Position numbers and translations under genes: made by a program. From positions 96,271 through 160,270 of the forward strand of contig LGRX02035459.1 in assembly GCA_001247695.2 (NCBI GenBank): 64,000 nt of DNA, read 5' to 3'. The stretch comes from Cymbomonas tetramitiformis (taxonomy: Eukaryota > Chlorophyta > Pyramimonadophyceae > Pyramimonadales > Pyramimonadaceae). Of this stretch, positions 38,846 through 50,300 are shown piece by piece. The notes beneath the pieces are model-generated. The model saw nothing but the letters and a program-made list of their open reading frames with translations, searched no databases and was not told where the DNA came from. Every line of letters starts with the position of its first letter. Positions within the stretch are counted from its first letter, which is position 1.

Positions 38846-39281
38846 TTAGCATACGCCCGCAAACTGCGCATCTCCTTTCATCTTCCTGCAGCAGATCGCT
38901 TTCCAGCTCTGTCAGGGCACCGTGCGTTGTTTCGCTGTAGCGGTTTCTATTTCGCCAGGCCCGCCACTCCAAATCTGAGTATCGGTGGTAGATCCACCCG
39001 CCCTCATACCAGTACACGAGATGCCTCACACCGAACCTTTCGCTGGATCAACGGTCGTGGACGTACATCGGCCAAAAACTCCACCAGTGATAGGTCCTGA
39101 GATTAACTGCATGTTGCCCGAAGTCCTCCCAGTCTTCTTCTGCTTGTTTTCGCGCTTGCTGCCACAAGCGGAGAATTAAAGGGTCTTCATGAACCCATTG
39201 GGCTTGTTGTAACTGGCAGTCGCGAAACGTAAAAGTATCGAAAGGCCATATCCAATACTGCAATATTCCAATATTGGCCAT
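38820..39281 (-). pseudogene. Trp-rich protein, left-arm copy, broken by a stop
   Basis: Homologous to the ORF at 41844-42350. It starts MANIGILQYWIWPFDTF and is open to YVHDR, where an in-frame TGA (AGA in the other arm) interrupts it at 39048-39050. The frame then continues as MRHLVYWYEGGWIYHRYSD to CAVCGRML. The sequence beyond the arm differs, so the last residues are unrelated to those of the right copy. Confidence 0.65.
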
Positions 39282-42279
39282 AGGTGTAGGTAGTCTAAGG
39301 TGCGGGTTGTGGTTCTATGTCACGAACGCAGGTGTGTGTAAACGACCTCCGGTTACGACTCCTCCAACATATACCCTAAAACCCTGAACCTTGGACGCCC
39401 CGATATATCCATGCAGCACACCTGTAGGAACACCTGCCGCGGGATATTTTGCCTCTGACGTATTTTAATCTTTCCCGCGAAATAATACAGTTAACCGGTC
39501 TTCTTAGCTGCCGAGAATCGTGATGAAATAGCCTGTTCAGGGCAAATTGACCCGCTGAATGCCCATGTTGGGTCACATGAAGCCTGAGGGAGCATCACCC
39601 CTGGTTGTTTTCAGTCCCGTACAACTTTGCCAGCATAATAGCTTTTGAAAATATCTCCTTTGCTGCTCACTTTCGCCCGATGAGAAGTATTTTACTACGT
39701 CCCTCCAAACACCCTAAAATGGGCCATAAATCTGCTGGATCTCTCCCATGTAAGCAAATAGTTGCATTTTTGGAAATGTCAAAATATTACATATTCTAAT
39801 AGTGCAAAAATCTAACATTTCGTTCACAAACATAAGGCAAAATCATAACTTTCCACACCTAACACGATACTTCCACCTTTCCCGTTTTCTTGCCGCACGC
39901 GTGACTCGCGTGGCTACTTTGAAGAGTCAAAAACCAGATTTTTCGAAATTCCTTCAAGGACTATTCAAATTAACCCTCATATTTGTCATTCAGAACCCTA
40001 AAAGCCAATTTGGCAGACAATTTAATGCTTTCTCATTTTTTTCTCATTTGCGCCCGCGTGTCTCATTTTTGCGATATGGTCGTTATATATAGAATAGCTC
40101 CTGCGCGCACCGCCACCCCATACGCTTACTATCGTGGGGCGGCCCTTCCCCCCCAGTATACATCTTGGCACGTTCCCAATTCGACCTAGCGCGTGATGAT
40201 CCGTGCTGCAACGCGGTTATCACCCAAGCAAGCAACGCTGCCTGCAGAAGATGACGTGGAGGGGAGGTGGGGTGGAGAAGTTACCCGATATCTGAGTTCC
40301 ATACTTGACAATCGTCTGCCCCTGGAGAAATCACCATGACACGATGCTCCGCATACGCCACGTTCGGGTCGCCTCCTTCAGGTGTGTCCACCAGAATAGG
40401 TTCCTCCAACAATGCACCACCAATGTCCACGTGATTGTCGATAGACTTTGCCAACGGGGATGTCCAGAAATCATTCTGGAGTCGGGCGTCACGTCGTGCT
40501 CTGGCCTTGCAGAACTCGACATCCCTCATCCACCTTCGAATTGTGTCTTTTATATCAAAGTAGTAGAACCACTCCCGGGGACGCAGCTTCTTCCCAGATG
40601 CTGTTTGGGGCACCTCAAACCGTCGCTCATGGCAACGACGAACAACCGCCCCGGCGGAGTCTGTCTGCAAGACCGCTCCGCACTCCTCCTCCTCGTTCCA
40701 CTGCAGACTGTCCAATTCCCTAGGGAAAGTCCGACACCATTTCGGGCACACGTGCACAGCATGCGCCACATGGCTTTGCACACGAAGATAGGTTCGCATT
40801 CGGTGGAGGCTTGTGGGCAGTCGACAACGGTTTGGTCCGCCCAACAGCATGGCGATCACATGGAGGAACCGGTCAAATGATGTCTGGGACCATGCCTGTG
40901 ATATGCGCAATTCCATAAAATAGCACACCGCCTCCCCAAGCTTTATGGCATCATCCCCGGTGTCTCCAGTCATGACTCATGAGTGGCTCGGTTAGCTCAG
41001 GGTCCGCGCATGGGTCAACGTCTGGCAGCCACTCAACGACCATATCGCAAAAATGAGACACGCGGGCGTAAATGAGAAAAAAATGAGAAAGCATTAAATT
41101 GTCTGCCAAATTGGTTTTTGGGGTTCTGAATGACAAATATGAGGGTTAATTTGAATAGTCCTTGAAGGAATTTCGAAAAATCTGGTTTTTGACTCTTCAA
41201 AGTAGCCACGCGAGTCACGCGTGCGGCAAGAAAACGGGAAAGGTGGAAGTATCGTGTTAGGTGTGGAAAGTTATGATTTTGCCTTATGTTTGTGAACGAA
41301 ATGTTAGATTTTTGCACTATTAGAATATGTAATATTTTGACATTTCCAAAAATGCAACTATTTGCTTACATGGGAGAGATCCAGCAGATTTATGGCCCAT
41401 TTTAGGGTGTTTGGAGGGTCACGTAGTAAAATACTTCTCATCGGGCGAAAGTGAGCAGCAAAGGAGATATTTTCAAAAGCTATTGTGCTGGCAAAGTTGT
41501 ACGGGACTGAAAACAACCAGGGGTGATGCTCCCTCAGGCTTCATGTGACCCAACATGGGCATTCAGCGGGTCAATTTGCCCTGAACAGGCTATTCCAGCA
41601 CGATTCTCGGCAGCTAAGAAGACCGGTTAACTGTATTATTTCGCGGGAAACATTAAAATACGTCAGAGGCAAAATATCCCGCGGCAGGTGTTCCTACAGG
41701 TGTGCTGCACATGGATATATCGGGGCGTCCAAGGTTCAGGGTTTTAGGGTATATGTTGGAGGAGTCGTAACCGGAGGTCGTTTGCACACACCTGCGTTCG
41801 TGACATAGAACCACAACCCGCACCTTAGACTACCTACACCAGTATGGCCAATATTGGAATATTGCAGTATTGGATATGGCCTTTCGATACTTTTACGTTT
41901 CGCGACTGCCAGTTACAACAAGCCCAATGGGTTCCTGAAGACCCTTTAATTCTCCGCTTGTGGCAGCAAGCGCGGGAACAAGCAGAAGAAGACTGGGAGG
42001 ACTTCGGGCAACATGCAGTTAATCTCAGGACCTATCACTGGTGGAGTTTTTGGCCGATGTACGTCCACGGCCGTAGATCCAGCGAAAGGTTCGGTGTGAG
42101 GCATCTCGTGTACTGGTATGAGGGCGGGTGGATCTACCACCGATACTCAGATTTGGAGTGGCGGGCCTGGCGAAATAGAAGCCGCTACAGCGAAACAACG
42201 CACGGTGCCCTGACAGAGCTGGAAAGCGATCTGCTGCAGGAAGATGAAAGGAGATGCGCAGTTTGCGGGCGTATGTTAA
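38846..42279. mobile_element. Fold-back element with about 1.24-kb inverted arms
   Basis: The left arm 38846-40084 and right arm 41035-42279 are inverted copies of each other with few differences, separated by a 950-bp loop that contains a minus-strand ORF. Both arms encode the same Trp-rich protein, reading outwards from near the loop-distal third of each arm. Clear target duplications were not identified. The size of the arms and the transposase-like loop ORF suggest a TIR-type or fold-back transposon, or a segmental inverted duplication. Confidence 0.75.
40281..40973 (-). CDS. TNP2-like transposase N-terminal fragment in the loop
   Basis: 230 codons. The order resembles the start of TNP2/Transposase_21 proteins: a helical segment (FDRFLHVIAMLLGG), a CPKWCRTFP cysteine pair, a second Cys region with RRCHERRF, and RPREWFYYFDIKDTIRRWMRD, comparable to the family's Y-F-P-L-I-P-R-L stretch before the catalytic domain. 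No catalytic DDE part follows, so it is a fragment or the first exon of a gene broken by the inverted duplication. Confidence 0.5.
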   Translation of the reverse strand: MTGDTGDDAIKLGEAVCYFMELRISQAWSQTSFDRFLHVIAMLLGGPNRCRLPTSLHRMRTYLRVQSHVAHAVHVCPKWCRTFPRELDSLQWNEEEECGAVLQTDSAGAVVRRCHERRFEVPQTASGKKLRPREWFYYFDIKDTIRRWMRDVEFCKARARRDARLQNDFWTSPLAKSIDNHVDIGGALLEEPILVDTPEGGDPNVAYAEHRVMVISPGADDCQVWNSDIG

Positions 42280-42350
42280 GAACCTGCACTGAACAAGGCT
42301 ACAATTCAAGCAATTGCAATATCTTTATGGCAGGAAAGATTGACCAGTAA
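41844..42350 (+). CDS. Trp-rich protein of unknown function (right-arm copy)
   Basis: 168 codons, starting at MANIGILQYWIWPFDTF. It is rich in Trp and acidic residues: QQAREQAEEDWEDFGQ, YHWWSFWPMYVHG, VYWYEGGWIYHRYSDLEW. Near residue 145 it ends its arm-encoded part with RRCAVCGRML, a possible zinc or disulfide pair. The last ~20 residues lie outside the arm. No family recognised. Its conservation in both arms results from the inverted duplication; the left copy has a stop codon. Confidence 0.5.
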   Translation: MANIGILQYWIWPFDTFTFRDCQLQQAQWVPEDPLILRLWQQAREQAEEDWEDFGQHAVNLRTYHWWSFWPMYVHGRRSSERFGVRHLVYWYEGGWIYHRYSDLEWRAWRNRSRYSETTHGALTELESDLLQEDERRCAVCGRMLRTCTEQGYNSSNCNIFMAGKIDQ

Positions 42351-42561
42351 ATTAACAGGTTGAGCAACAGCTCCTCCAAATAGTTACTTCAAGTTAGAAC
42401 AGCCTCCAAATGGGCAGAATTCAGGTCTTATACTTTCAAGGCGCGCAGTTCATATCTCTAATCGATCTGTCCCATGTCGGCTGGCATATCATCATCTGCC
42501 ACCTATACAAATCCTAATCAGAGAATCTGCATTTGGACAATCCTAATTAAGACAGTTGATT

Positions 42562-43374
42562 TCATTGTCCCTTGCTGGTCTTTGCCTTCTTCCTACGAGG
42601 AGCCACGTCAAGCACTTCTTCGTCATCACTGTCACCGCTTAAGGTGCATTTCAAATGAGTTATATACTCAGATGTCCAACATCTCGGATATTTCCTGGGT
42701 TGCCTCTTCGTCTCTTCGGACACCCCAGCCTTATTCTCACCCATTGAAGTCAATCCCGTATCTGACCCAGATGGTTTCTTCGGTGGTACATGAACAGTCT
42801 CCACCACAGAGGCTGGGGCATCCTCAGATATGGCCTCAGACTTCTGCTCGGTGATAGGCTGATCCTCCGGCTGAACAGGTGAGGTCGGGGAGGTGCCCTT
42901 TGGCACCCAGATAATTTCACCCTTATCATCCATGATCAATTGCAGTCCCAGTCTCTTCAACTTTCAAGCTTCAGCTTGTTCTTCAGCATCGTCAGCTACC
43001 AAGTCATCGAACTCGCTGACGTCATCCTCGGTGTCATCATATTCAGGCGAGGCAGGCTCCCATTTCGGACTGGCAGTGTCCATGTCATGCTTACTGTTTG
43101 TGACACCCGCGTCATCGTTGTCATCCGAACCTGGTAGCTTCTCCTTACTGTCAGTGACACCCGCGTCATCATTGTCATCAGAATCTGGTAACTTCTCCTT
43201 ACTCCAGGATACAGCGCTTGTACCCGAATCGTCACTGTCCGTAGGCGCTGAGTGTACAGGATTACGCCCCGTGTATGGAATTCCACGATATTCGTCATCG
43301 TCAATCACAATCGTCGGATTCCAGTACCCAACGCTGCTGAGCGGTAATGAGAATGGCGCTACCGGCGCCTTCAA
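42562..43374 (-). pseudogene. Acidic ORF with YRGIPYTG motif and one in-frame TGA
   Basis: The minus-strand frame from 43374 runs 136 codons to a TGA at 42964-42966, then continues in the same frame for about 134 codons to 42562. The product is acidic, with a tandem SKEKLPDSDDNDDAGVTD-type repeat and a C-terminal part with KYPRCWTSEYITHLKC and a basic end (RRKKAKTSKGQ). Residues DDDEYRGIPYTGRNP match DDQYRGIPYTGKKP of LINE ORF1 at 31428-34997, so this may be the ORF1 of a related element. It lies directly left of transposon B. Confidence 0.5.
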
Positions 43375-43415
43375 TTGAGTGGCGTCTTCCAGAAACCAGC
43401 CGCCGCCCCTATTAC

Positions 43416-43960
43416 CCCTACGGTCCTAGGAAATTGTAGTATGTGTACTAAAGGTGTACTAAAGGCATACTAACAGCAGTATATGTAGTCAAGTTAGTAT
43501 GCCGCTAGTATGCGGTTAGGATACCGTTACGGTACCCACTACGTGAGACTAGATATTAACGGCATACTAACGCCATACGTCTTAACGACCCGTTAGTACG
43601 TGCATATGATGCCGTTAGGACGCCCCTAACACATGCATCTTAACTGGTTTTAGGATGCCGTTATGATGTTCGTAGGACGACGTTAGGACATACTAACATG
43701 TGCATATTAACAGGCGTTAGGATGCCATTATGATGCTCGTAGGACGACGTTAGGACATACTAACACATGCACTATAACTGGCGTTAGGATGCCATTATGA
43801 TGTTAATAGGACGACGTTAGGACATACTAACACCGACACCCTAAAGGCGTCCTAACGACATGCTATGGGACATAGTAAAGGCATACTAACGTTGGTTTTA
43901 GCATAGCTTTAGTGTGTTAGGGCGCATACTAAACGCATACTAACTATGCCATAACTACAC
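43416..43960. repeat. Left TIR and subterminal motif array of element B
   Basis: The terminal inverted repeat is followed by some 20 copies of GTTAGNATGC/GCATACTAAC-type motifs in both orientations at roughly 20-30 bp spacing. The same motif marks the right end and the introns. It presumably binds an element-encoded protein, as subterminal repeats do in CACTA elements. Confidence 0.85.
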
Positions 43961-44223
43961 AAGCAGTCAAACGCGAACGTTGCGAGTATTCATATCGGGG
44001 GAAGCTTGATGCGAAGGCATATGCATTGTGAGGTGCGAGATACATTGTGATTGGTGAGTGTGATGCACAACAAGTACAAAAATTCATAATTACAAAAATG
44101 TTACCATGTTGCCCCATACGCGTGAGGCATCCTCCTCACGCATCCTCCTCGGGGGGGCCCGCGAAGGCGTGCTCTAATGCCCCGTACCGGATGTACGAGG
44201 CATCTACGACTAGGGGCAAGGGG

Positions 44224-45938
44224 CTAGCAGCCAGGGCAACGTTTTTTTTTCCCCCGGAAGGCTGCCCAAAAGTATCTTTCAAGGTCCTTGCCCCTTACAA
44301 GGGCTTTATTTAGGAAGGGGGCGGCTTTTTTGAGAATCGTGTTCAAGGCCGCGATCCCCTTCCCGGCGAACTCGTCGACACCTGAGTTGCTTGTTCGGTG
44401 GTTTGCCTTCGATATCTGTGGCAAACCAGATTAAGTTAAGTTAGAGGGGAAAGTGAATACAGCTGCAAATTCCGTTAAGACGCCAATAACATACTAAAGG
44501 AGTCCTAAAGGCATCCTAAAGGCAAAAAGTGCAGCAAAACTCACCTCCAGACCCAGGAAGAGGGGGGGGAGCTTCAGCTCCTCGGATACGTGCCAATGCT
44601 CCACTGACTGGCGGTGGAGGTCACACACAGTGACCTTCCCTGCCAACAGGGGCACCTCCTGTTTTAAAGCCCCGTTGGAGGTGAAGTATTCCTTCTCCTC
44701 CAATGGGGCTTTGATGGCCTCGTCATCGGCCGTAGGGCGGGCGTAGACGTAGACCTCGGTCCCCACTGGATACCTCGAGGCCAGGTTGACGTGGTCTTCC
44801 TCGTCCGACTGGGTGCCTCCATGTCCCCCCCCCTCCCCCTCCTTGCCCTTGTCGCGAGGATCCTCCTTGCCCTTTTTGGCCTTTTGGGCTCTCGTGCTTT
44901 TGGAGGGAGAAGCCCCGGGGGCCTCCTCCGACTCAGCAGGTCGCTTTCGGAGGGGCTCTTCCTCTTCGGCGTCCTCCTCCTCTTCGTCCCCGAGGGATAA
45001 AACGCTCTTCGACCACGAGGCTAGTAAACACTCGCCTGCAAAGCAGCTAGTAAACAGTTAGTATGCAGTTAGTATGTTAGCGCCATACTAAAGGTGTACT
45101 AACAGAAAACACAGTGTCCAGAGAGGAAATAAGTTATGCATGTTTTCACAAAAGGGCTCATTACGTGCAACTTACGTGTATCCTCCAGGCTAGGGAGGCC
45201 CTCCTCGTACGTGGTGGGAAGAGCCACAGGCTCAATCCCAGCTTTTTTCAAGGCCTCAAGCTTTGCCGCGTCGTTGTAGACCGCGAGGGAGATTCCCTCC
45301 GCCCCCTCCACCTTCGCGAAGGGGTGCTTTGCGTGGGGCTTCAAGACCCACGCTTTGCCCTTCTTCTTCCACGATCCATAACGGAACGCGGAGCGGAAGT
45401 TGTTGACGTCGTTTCTTATCTTCCCCTGTATATAGGGGATGATTGCGACGTCCACGGAGTGGTCGTGACCACTCTCCTTGGCGATTTTGCGCACGAGCTC
45501 GGCGTACGCTTCTTGTTGGGCCCCCACGTTGACGAGGGGATTCCATTCCTTCATCGCCACTGAGTATTTGCACAACGTGAAGGAAGAAGAAAGTTAATTA
45601 AGCAACAAGAATACAACCTAGCAACGACAATCCAACGAACCGCGGTGCGCACCCGTCTCTTTGTTGATCGCGGCGCGCACCGCCCGCTCGTGGGGTTGTA
45701 GAACTCCGCGATTGCGCATGCGCATCCCAACCGCTCCCTCTTTTAATTTTCGGGGGGGCCTTTGCTTGGTATTACTCCACTTGGCATCTTTTGCGGTGGC
45801 GGGGGCGGAGGCGAATCCCTCTTCGCTTTTTCTATGCCACGACACGTAGTCCAACAAGCCCGCCAATGATTTCTCCTCTCCCATAGCATCGCAGAGGTCG
45901 TCGTATGCCTCTCGCTCCTCGGTTGTGGGGTGACTCAT
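44224..45938 (-). CDS. Second gene of element B (TNPA-like by position), 450 aa, four exons
   Basis: Exons on the minus strand: 45938-45653, 45559-45176, 45035-44545 and 44415-44224, joined at GT-AG sites with phases that agree and a total of 1,353 nt. The product starts MSHPTTEEREAYDDLCDAMG. It has a region with DVAIIPYIQGKIRNDVNNFR and a KKKGKAWVLKPHAKHPF basic stretch, a long acidic-to-basic low-complexity part (EEEEDAEEEEPLRKRP), a compact segment (VGTEVYVYARP to EHWHVSEELKLP), and a basic C-terminus (FRGKKKRCPGC). No known family. CACTA elements often encode a second DNA-binding protein that recognises subterminal repeats; that role is inferred from position. Its introns also carry the B motif. 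Confidence 0.7.
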
Positions 45939-46258
45939 CGATGCGTGGATGTTTGAGTGAGGGGCTCGGCCTGGCTTAGGGTGTGTACGGTTTGGTACGG
46001 GTGAGTTGCGTCTTTATCGATGAGACACCACGCAGAGTGAAACGTTAAGACGCCTTTAGTTGGCGGCTAGCATGCTACGGCGCTCCTCCCCGGTTACCGT
46101 TCGAACTTCGGTTCGTTACCTTGCATTCGCATTGACCACGCAGTTCGAATTTGTGGCGCTCAATTTTCTTTTTTCGTGACCTTTTTACGCAAGCCCTTCT
46201 GTGTCATACGTTGTGTCATTGAACTTGGTCACTTTGCATCTGCGGTGAGCATCGCTCT

Positions 46259-46332
46259 TGCCGTAATCGTCTAGTGGTAGGATGTCGCTCTTGAAGGCGG
46301 AGGGTGTGCGGTTCGAAACCCTGTAAGGGGCA
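46259..46332 (+). tRNA. tRNA-like sequence, probably degenerate
   Basis: 74 nt, with acceptor ends TGCC...GGCA, a D-arm-like TCTAGTGGTAGGATG (A box) and a perfect B box GGTTCGAAACC. The anticodon stem pairs poorly and the loop appears one nucleotide long (TCTTGAAG), so the identity cannot be assigned. The acceptor stem has mismatches after four pairs. Best read as a tRNA pseudogene or pol III-type promoter carried between the two genes of element B. Confidence 0.4.
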
Positions 46333-46619
46333 GTTATATATAAGAAACGATTTTGTTCGGTCCATTCTTCTGGGTGTCACCTCGACCGTCCGATTGCTAC
46401 AAAATCATTGGGGGTGAGAACTTTCCATTTTATTTCTTTTGTTTATATTTATTTTTTTGCTCCTGCGCATTTTGAAAAATTCGTGCGCACAAAATGCTTC
46501 ATATCTATGGCAAAAAAAACAAAACCAACATTTTGCTTGGAGGGGTGTGTTCCCTTCAACTTGCCCATTTCCCTGCCAAATTTTTGTTTTTTTTTGTTTT
46601 TTTCGCTATTTTTGGGTCT

Positions 46620-47300
46620 TATAGCTTATGTCATACAAGTCATATGACGTTAGTACCCCTTTAGCATGCCATGTACATTACGCGGATATTATGCCGGTAG
46701 CATGCTCTTATGGTGTCATTTAGTATCCTAACGCCAAACTTGCAGTTTTTTTGTTTTTTTTTGTTTGCATGCGTCTTTGTTAGTATGCCGTTACGGTACC
46801 CACTACGTGAGACTAGACGCCGTTAACATGCTATCGCCACGCCGTTAGCGGCATACTAGGTGAGACTAGACGCCGTTAACATGCTAACGCCACGCATGCT
46901 AAAGGCGTGCTAGCTACATGCTAACGGCGACAACATGTTAAAGGTGTCCTAAGGGCGTGCTTTAGGGTGCACATCTTAACAGGCCTAGAGGAATATTCCT
47001 CAAAAGATTCCCTGGTTAGGACACCTTTAGGAGGCCTTTAGGATGCCTGTAGTTCGCCCATCCTAACGGTATCCTAATGACACCCTAACGTGTGGCATTA
47101 GGACTCCTTTATGACGTACTAACCGCGTCTTAACAGGCCTAGAGGAATATTCCTCAAAAGATTCCCTGGTTTAGGACACCTTTAGGAGGCCTTTAGGATG
47201 CCTGTAGTTCGCCCATCCTAACGGTATCCTAATGACACCCTAACGTGTGGCATTAGGACTCCTTTATGACGTACTAACCACGTCTTAACGCGCCTACGGG
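46620..47300. repeat. Internal motif array of element B with a 154-bp tandem duplication
   Basis: Copies of GTTAGNATGC-type motifs lie just upstream of the transposase gene. Two near-identical 154-bp units (about 46977-47130 and 47131-47285) begin AACAGGCCTAGAGGAATATT. A shorter duplication around 46800-46900 repeats GTGAGACTAGACGCCGTTAA. The array sits where a promoter of the plus-strand gene should lie. Confidence 0.8.
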
Positions 47301-47320
47301 GGGGGGGTCACAGGCCTGCG

Positions 47321-50300
47321 ATGCCCCGTAAAGCACTTCGCCCCGGAGAGCATTTCTCCGCGCTACGTGAACAATGGACTCGCCAACTTCCCCCCGATGC
47401 ATCCGATGACCAGTTCGTGCAGGCGTCCGCAAGTACACCCCGTGCGGCCCCGGGTCACCGTGGGCTTTCCCTCCAACGACAAGAACGACCGGTGGCCAAA
47501 ACGCGTGCGCCACGACTAGCCCGAATGGCCATGTGTCACCCAGCACCTCACCCAGTACCCTTGGCACCACCGCGTGGTCCGGTGAATATTGCCACCTCCG
47601 CACCATCAACTCCGGCGGTACCACTTGCTGCCGATACCGTCGGTTGTCCGGAGGGTTTCCGGTTGGGTCAACATTTCGAGGAGCACACGAAGAAGTTTCG
47701 AGTTAGCCAATGGGCGGAAACCACTGTGGCGTGCGTGAATGATGCAAGGTGAGTGATTTCGTTTTTTCAAGGACCCTTTGAAAGTGCCCTAACTTTCAGT
47801 TGGACTCTTGAATCACAATCGTCCATTTGGACCTTCGCAGCACTGTCGCACACATATGATGCCGTTAGCATGGTAAAGACTATGTATCGACGTACTAGCG
47901 ACATCTTAACTGCACTCTAACGTGGCAGGTGCCAAACGGAAGACATGATGCGTGCTCTTTGTCACGTAACCGCTTGTAGATTGGAAGCGCGTAAGTCGAG
48001 AAACGTCGGCATGGTTCAGATTTACACTTGTGGCCATCGCAAGGACGAACCAACTTGCATGACTCCCCGCGACTTTCATCGTTGCGCCCAAGACATGTTA
48101 ACGACCCTACGGTACCCGTCATGGTTGCCGATCCCGTCCATTTTGGAAGAAGAACCGGGCAAGGTAATGTACGCCGACCGCGTATTTCCCATAAAATTAC
48201 GGACACGTGGCGTGCGACATTGTCTCATGTCCATTGCCACTGCAATCATGCTCATTGTCGCAGCCTCCATCGATAACACCACCCCTCTCTCGATATTGAT
48301 ACGAGATGTCGACGACTCCCGCCGCCCGCCTCGCCTTCACCGCGCCCCGAGCCGATGGCCGACCCCACCGATGACGACACCACCCCTCCTTCCCTCCTTG
48401 ATACGAGACGTCCACGACTCCCCGCCGCCCGCCTCGCCTACACCACGCGCCCCCGAGCCGATGGCCGACCCCACCGATGACGACACCACCCCTCCTTCCT
48501 CCTTGATACGAGACGTCCACGACTCCCCGCCGCCCGCCTCGCCTTCACCGCGCCCCGAGCCGATGGCCGACCCCACCGATGACGACACCACCCCTCCTTC
48601 CTCCTTGATACGAGACGTCCACGACTCCCCGCCGCCCGCCTCGCCTTCACCACGCCCCGAGCCGATGGCCGACCCCACCGATGACGACGCCCGTCCCTCG
48701 TCATTGATAGAGAACCGCGTTGACGTGGTAAGCATCGTGGAATCCATTGAGGACGACGGCGACTCTTCTGTCGCCACGCTTTTGCCACACCCCGAGACGA
48801 CCGAGCTCCCCGACCACTTTCCGCGTCATGGGAATGTGGACCTGGCGAGGTGAGCCCCCCCTTTGGGCGGTTTGTATGTCGGCGCTAGGGTGCCTTTACC
48901 ACGCCTTTAGCGTGCTAACAGTGGTATAAAGGCGTGCTATCTCCAGGCGAGGCCACGACTCCCCGCCGCCCGCCTCGCCTTCACCGCGCCCCGAGCCGAT
49001 GGCCGACCCCACCGATGACGACACCACCCCTCCTTCCTCCTTGATACGAGACGTCCACGACTCCCCGCCGCCCGCCTCGCCTTCACCACGCCCCGAGCCG
49101 ATGGCCGACCCCCCCGATGACGCCGCCCGTCCCTCGTCATTGATAGAGAACCGCGTTGACGTGGTAAGCATCGTGGAATCCATTGAGGACGACGGCGATT
49201 CTTCTGTCGCCACGCTTTTGCCGCACCCCGAGACGACCGAGCTCCCCGACCACTTTCCGCGTCATGGGAATGTGGACCTGGCGAGGTGAGCCCCCCCTTT
49301 GGGCGGTTTGTATGTCGGCGCTAGGGTGCCTTTACCACGCCTTTAGCGTGCTAACAGTGGTATAAAGGCGTGCTATCTCCAGGCGAGGCCACGACTCCCC
49401 GCCGCCCGCCTCGCCTTCACCGCGCCCCGAGCCAATGGCCGACCACACCGATGACGACACCACCCCTCCTTCCTCCTTGATACGAGACGTCCACGACTCC
49501 CCGCCGCCCGCCTCGCCTTCGCCACGCCCCGAGCCGATGGCCGACCCCACCGATGACGACACCACCCCTCCGCCCTCCTTGATACGAGACGTCCACGACT
49601 CCCCGCCGCCCGCCTCGCCTTCGCCACGCCCCGAGCCGATGGCCGACCCCACCGATGACGACGCCCGTCCTTCGTCATTGATAGAGGACCGCGTTGACGT
49701 GGTAAGCATCGTGGAATCCATTGAGGACGACGACCCCGAAGACTTTAAGGATGTAAAAGACATATTACGCCAACTTGGTCTACCGGCGACTTTGGTAGTT
49801 GGGGAACCTGCCCCTGCCCGGTTGGCACGGATGTACTCCTGTATATGCATGTTCGACGACGATGATGAGGGCATCGCCGCCGGTGAGACCTTACCTATTT
49901 TCCCTCCCGGATTTGCCGATTGGGAGGCCGTGAATCGTGCTTTCCGCCACATGGGGGAACCGGTGCGGTACTTTGGTGAAACGGATGAGATGAACTTGGA
50001 GCGGCTAGATGTCCAATGGAACAACTTCATCGGCACCGACACCCACGACACACGCCCTCCCGCGTCCCCGCGAGCTTGGCGGGTAACGGGGAGGTGAACA
50101 TGGCGAGGTGAGCCCCCATCCGAGCTCTTATCGCCGGGAGTTAGGTCGCCATTACCATTGTGATAAAGTGCTAACAGTGTACTAACGGCTTCATATCCTC
50201 GCAGCACGGTGTCCACGGAGATGCGTCTTCAACATCCGCTGATGACGCCATTGGAGATGGAGTGGAAGATGCGAGACGACGCACATGAAAGCGCAATACG

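Noticed and set aside
2496..42966. Reassigned TGA codon in this genome
   Set aside because: TGA serves as the final stop of the transposase of element A (8233-8235) and other ORFs, and only two isolated internal cases were seen, both in elements with other damage.
43430..43960. CRISPR-like or satellite array
   Set aside because: Motif copies are in both orientations, irregularly spaced and imperfect, as in subterminal repeats, without constant-length spacers; the context is eukaryotic.
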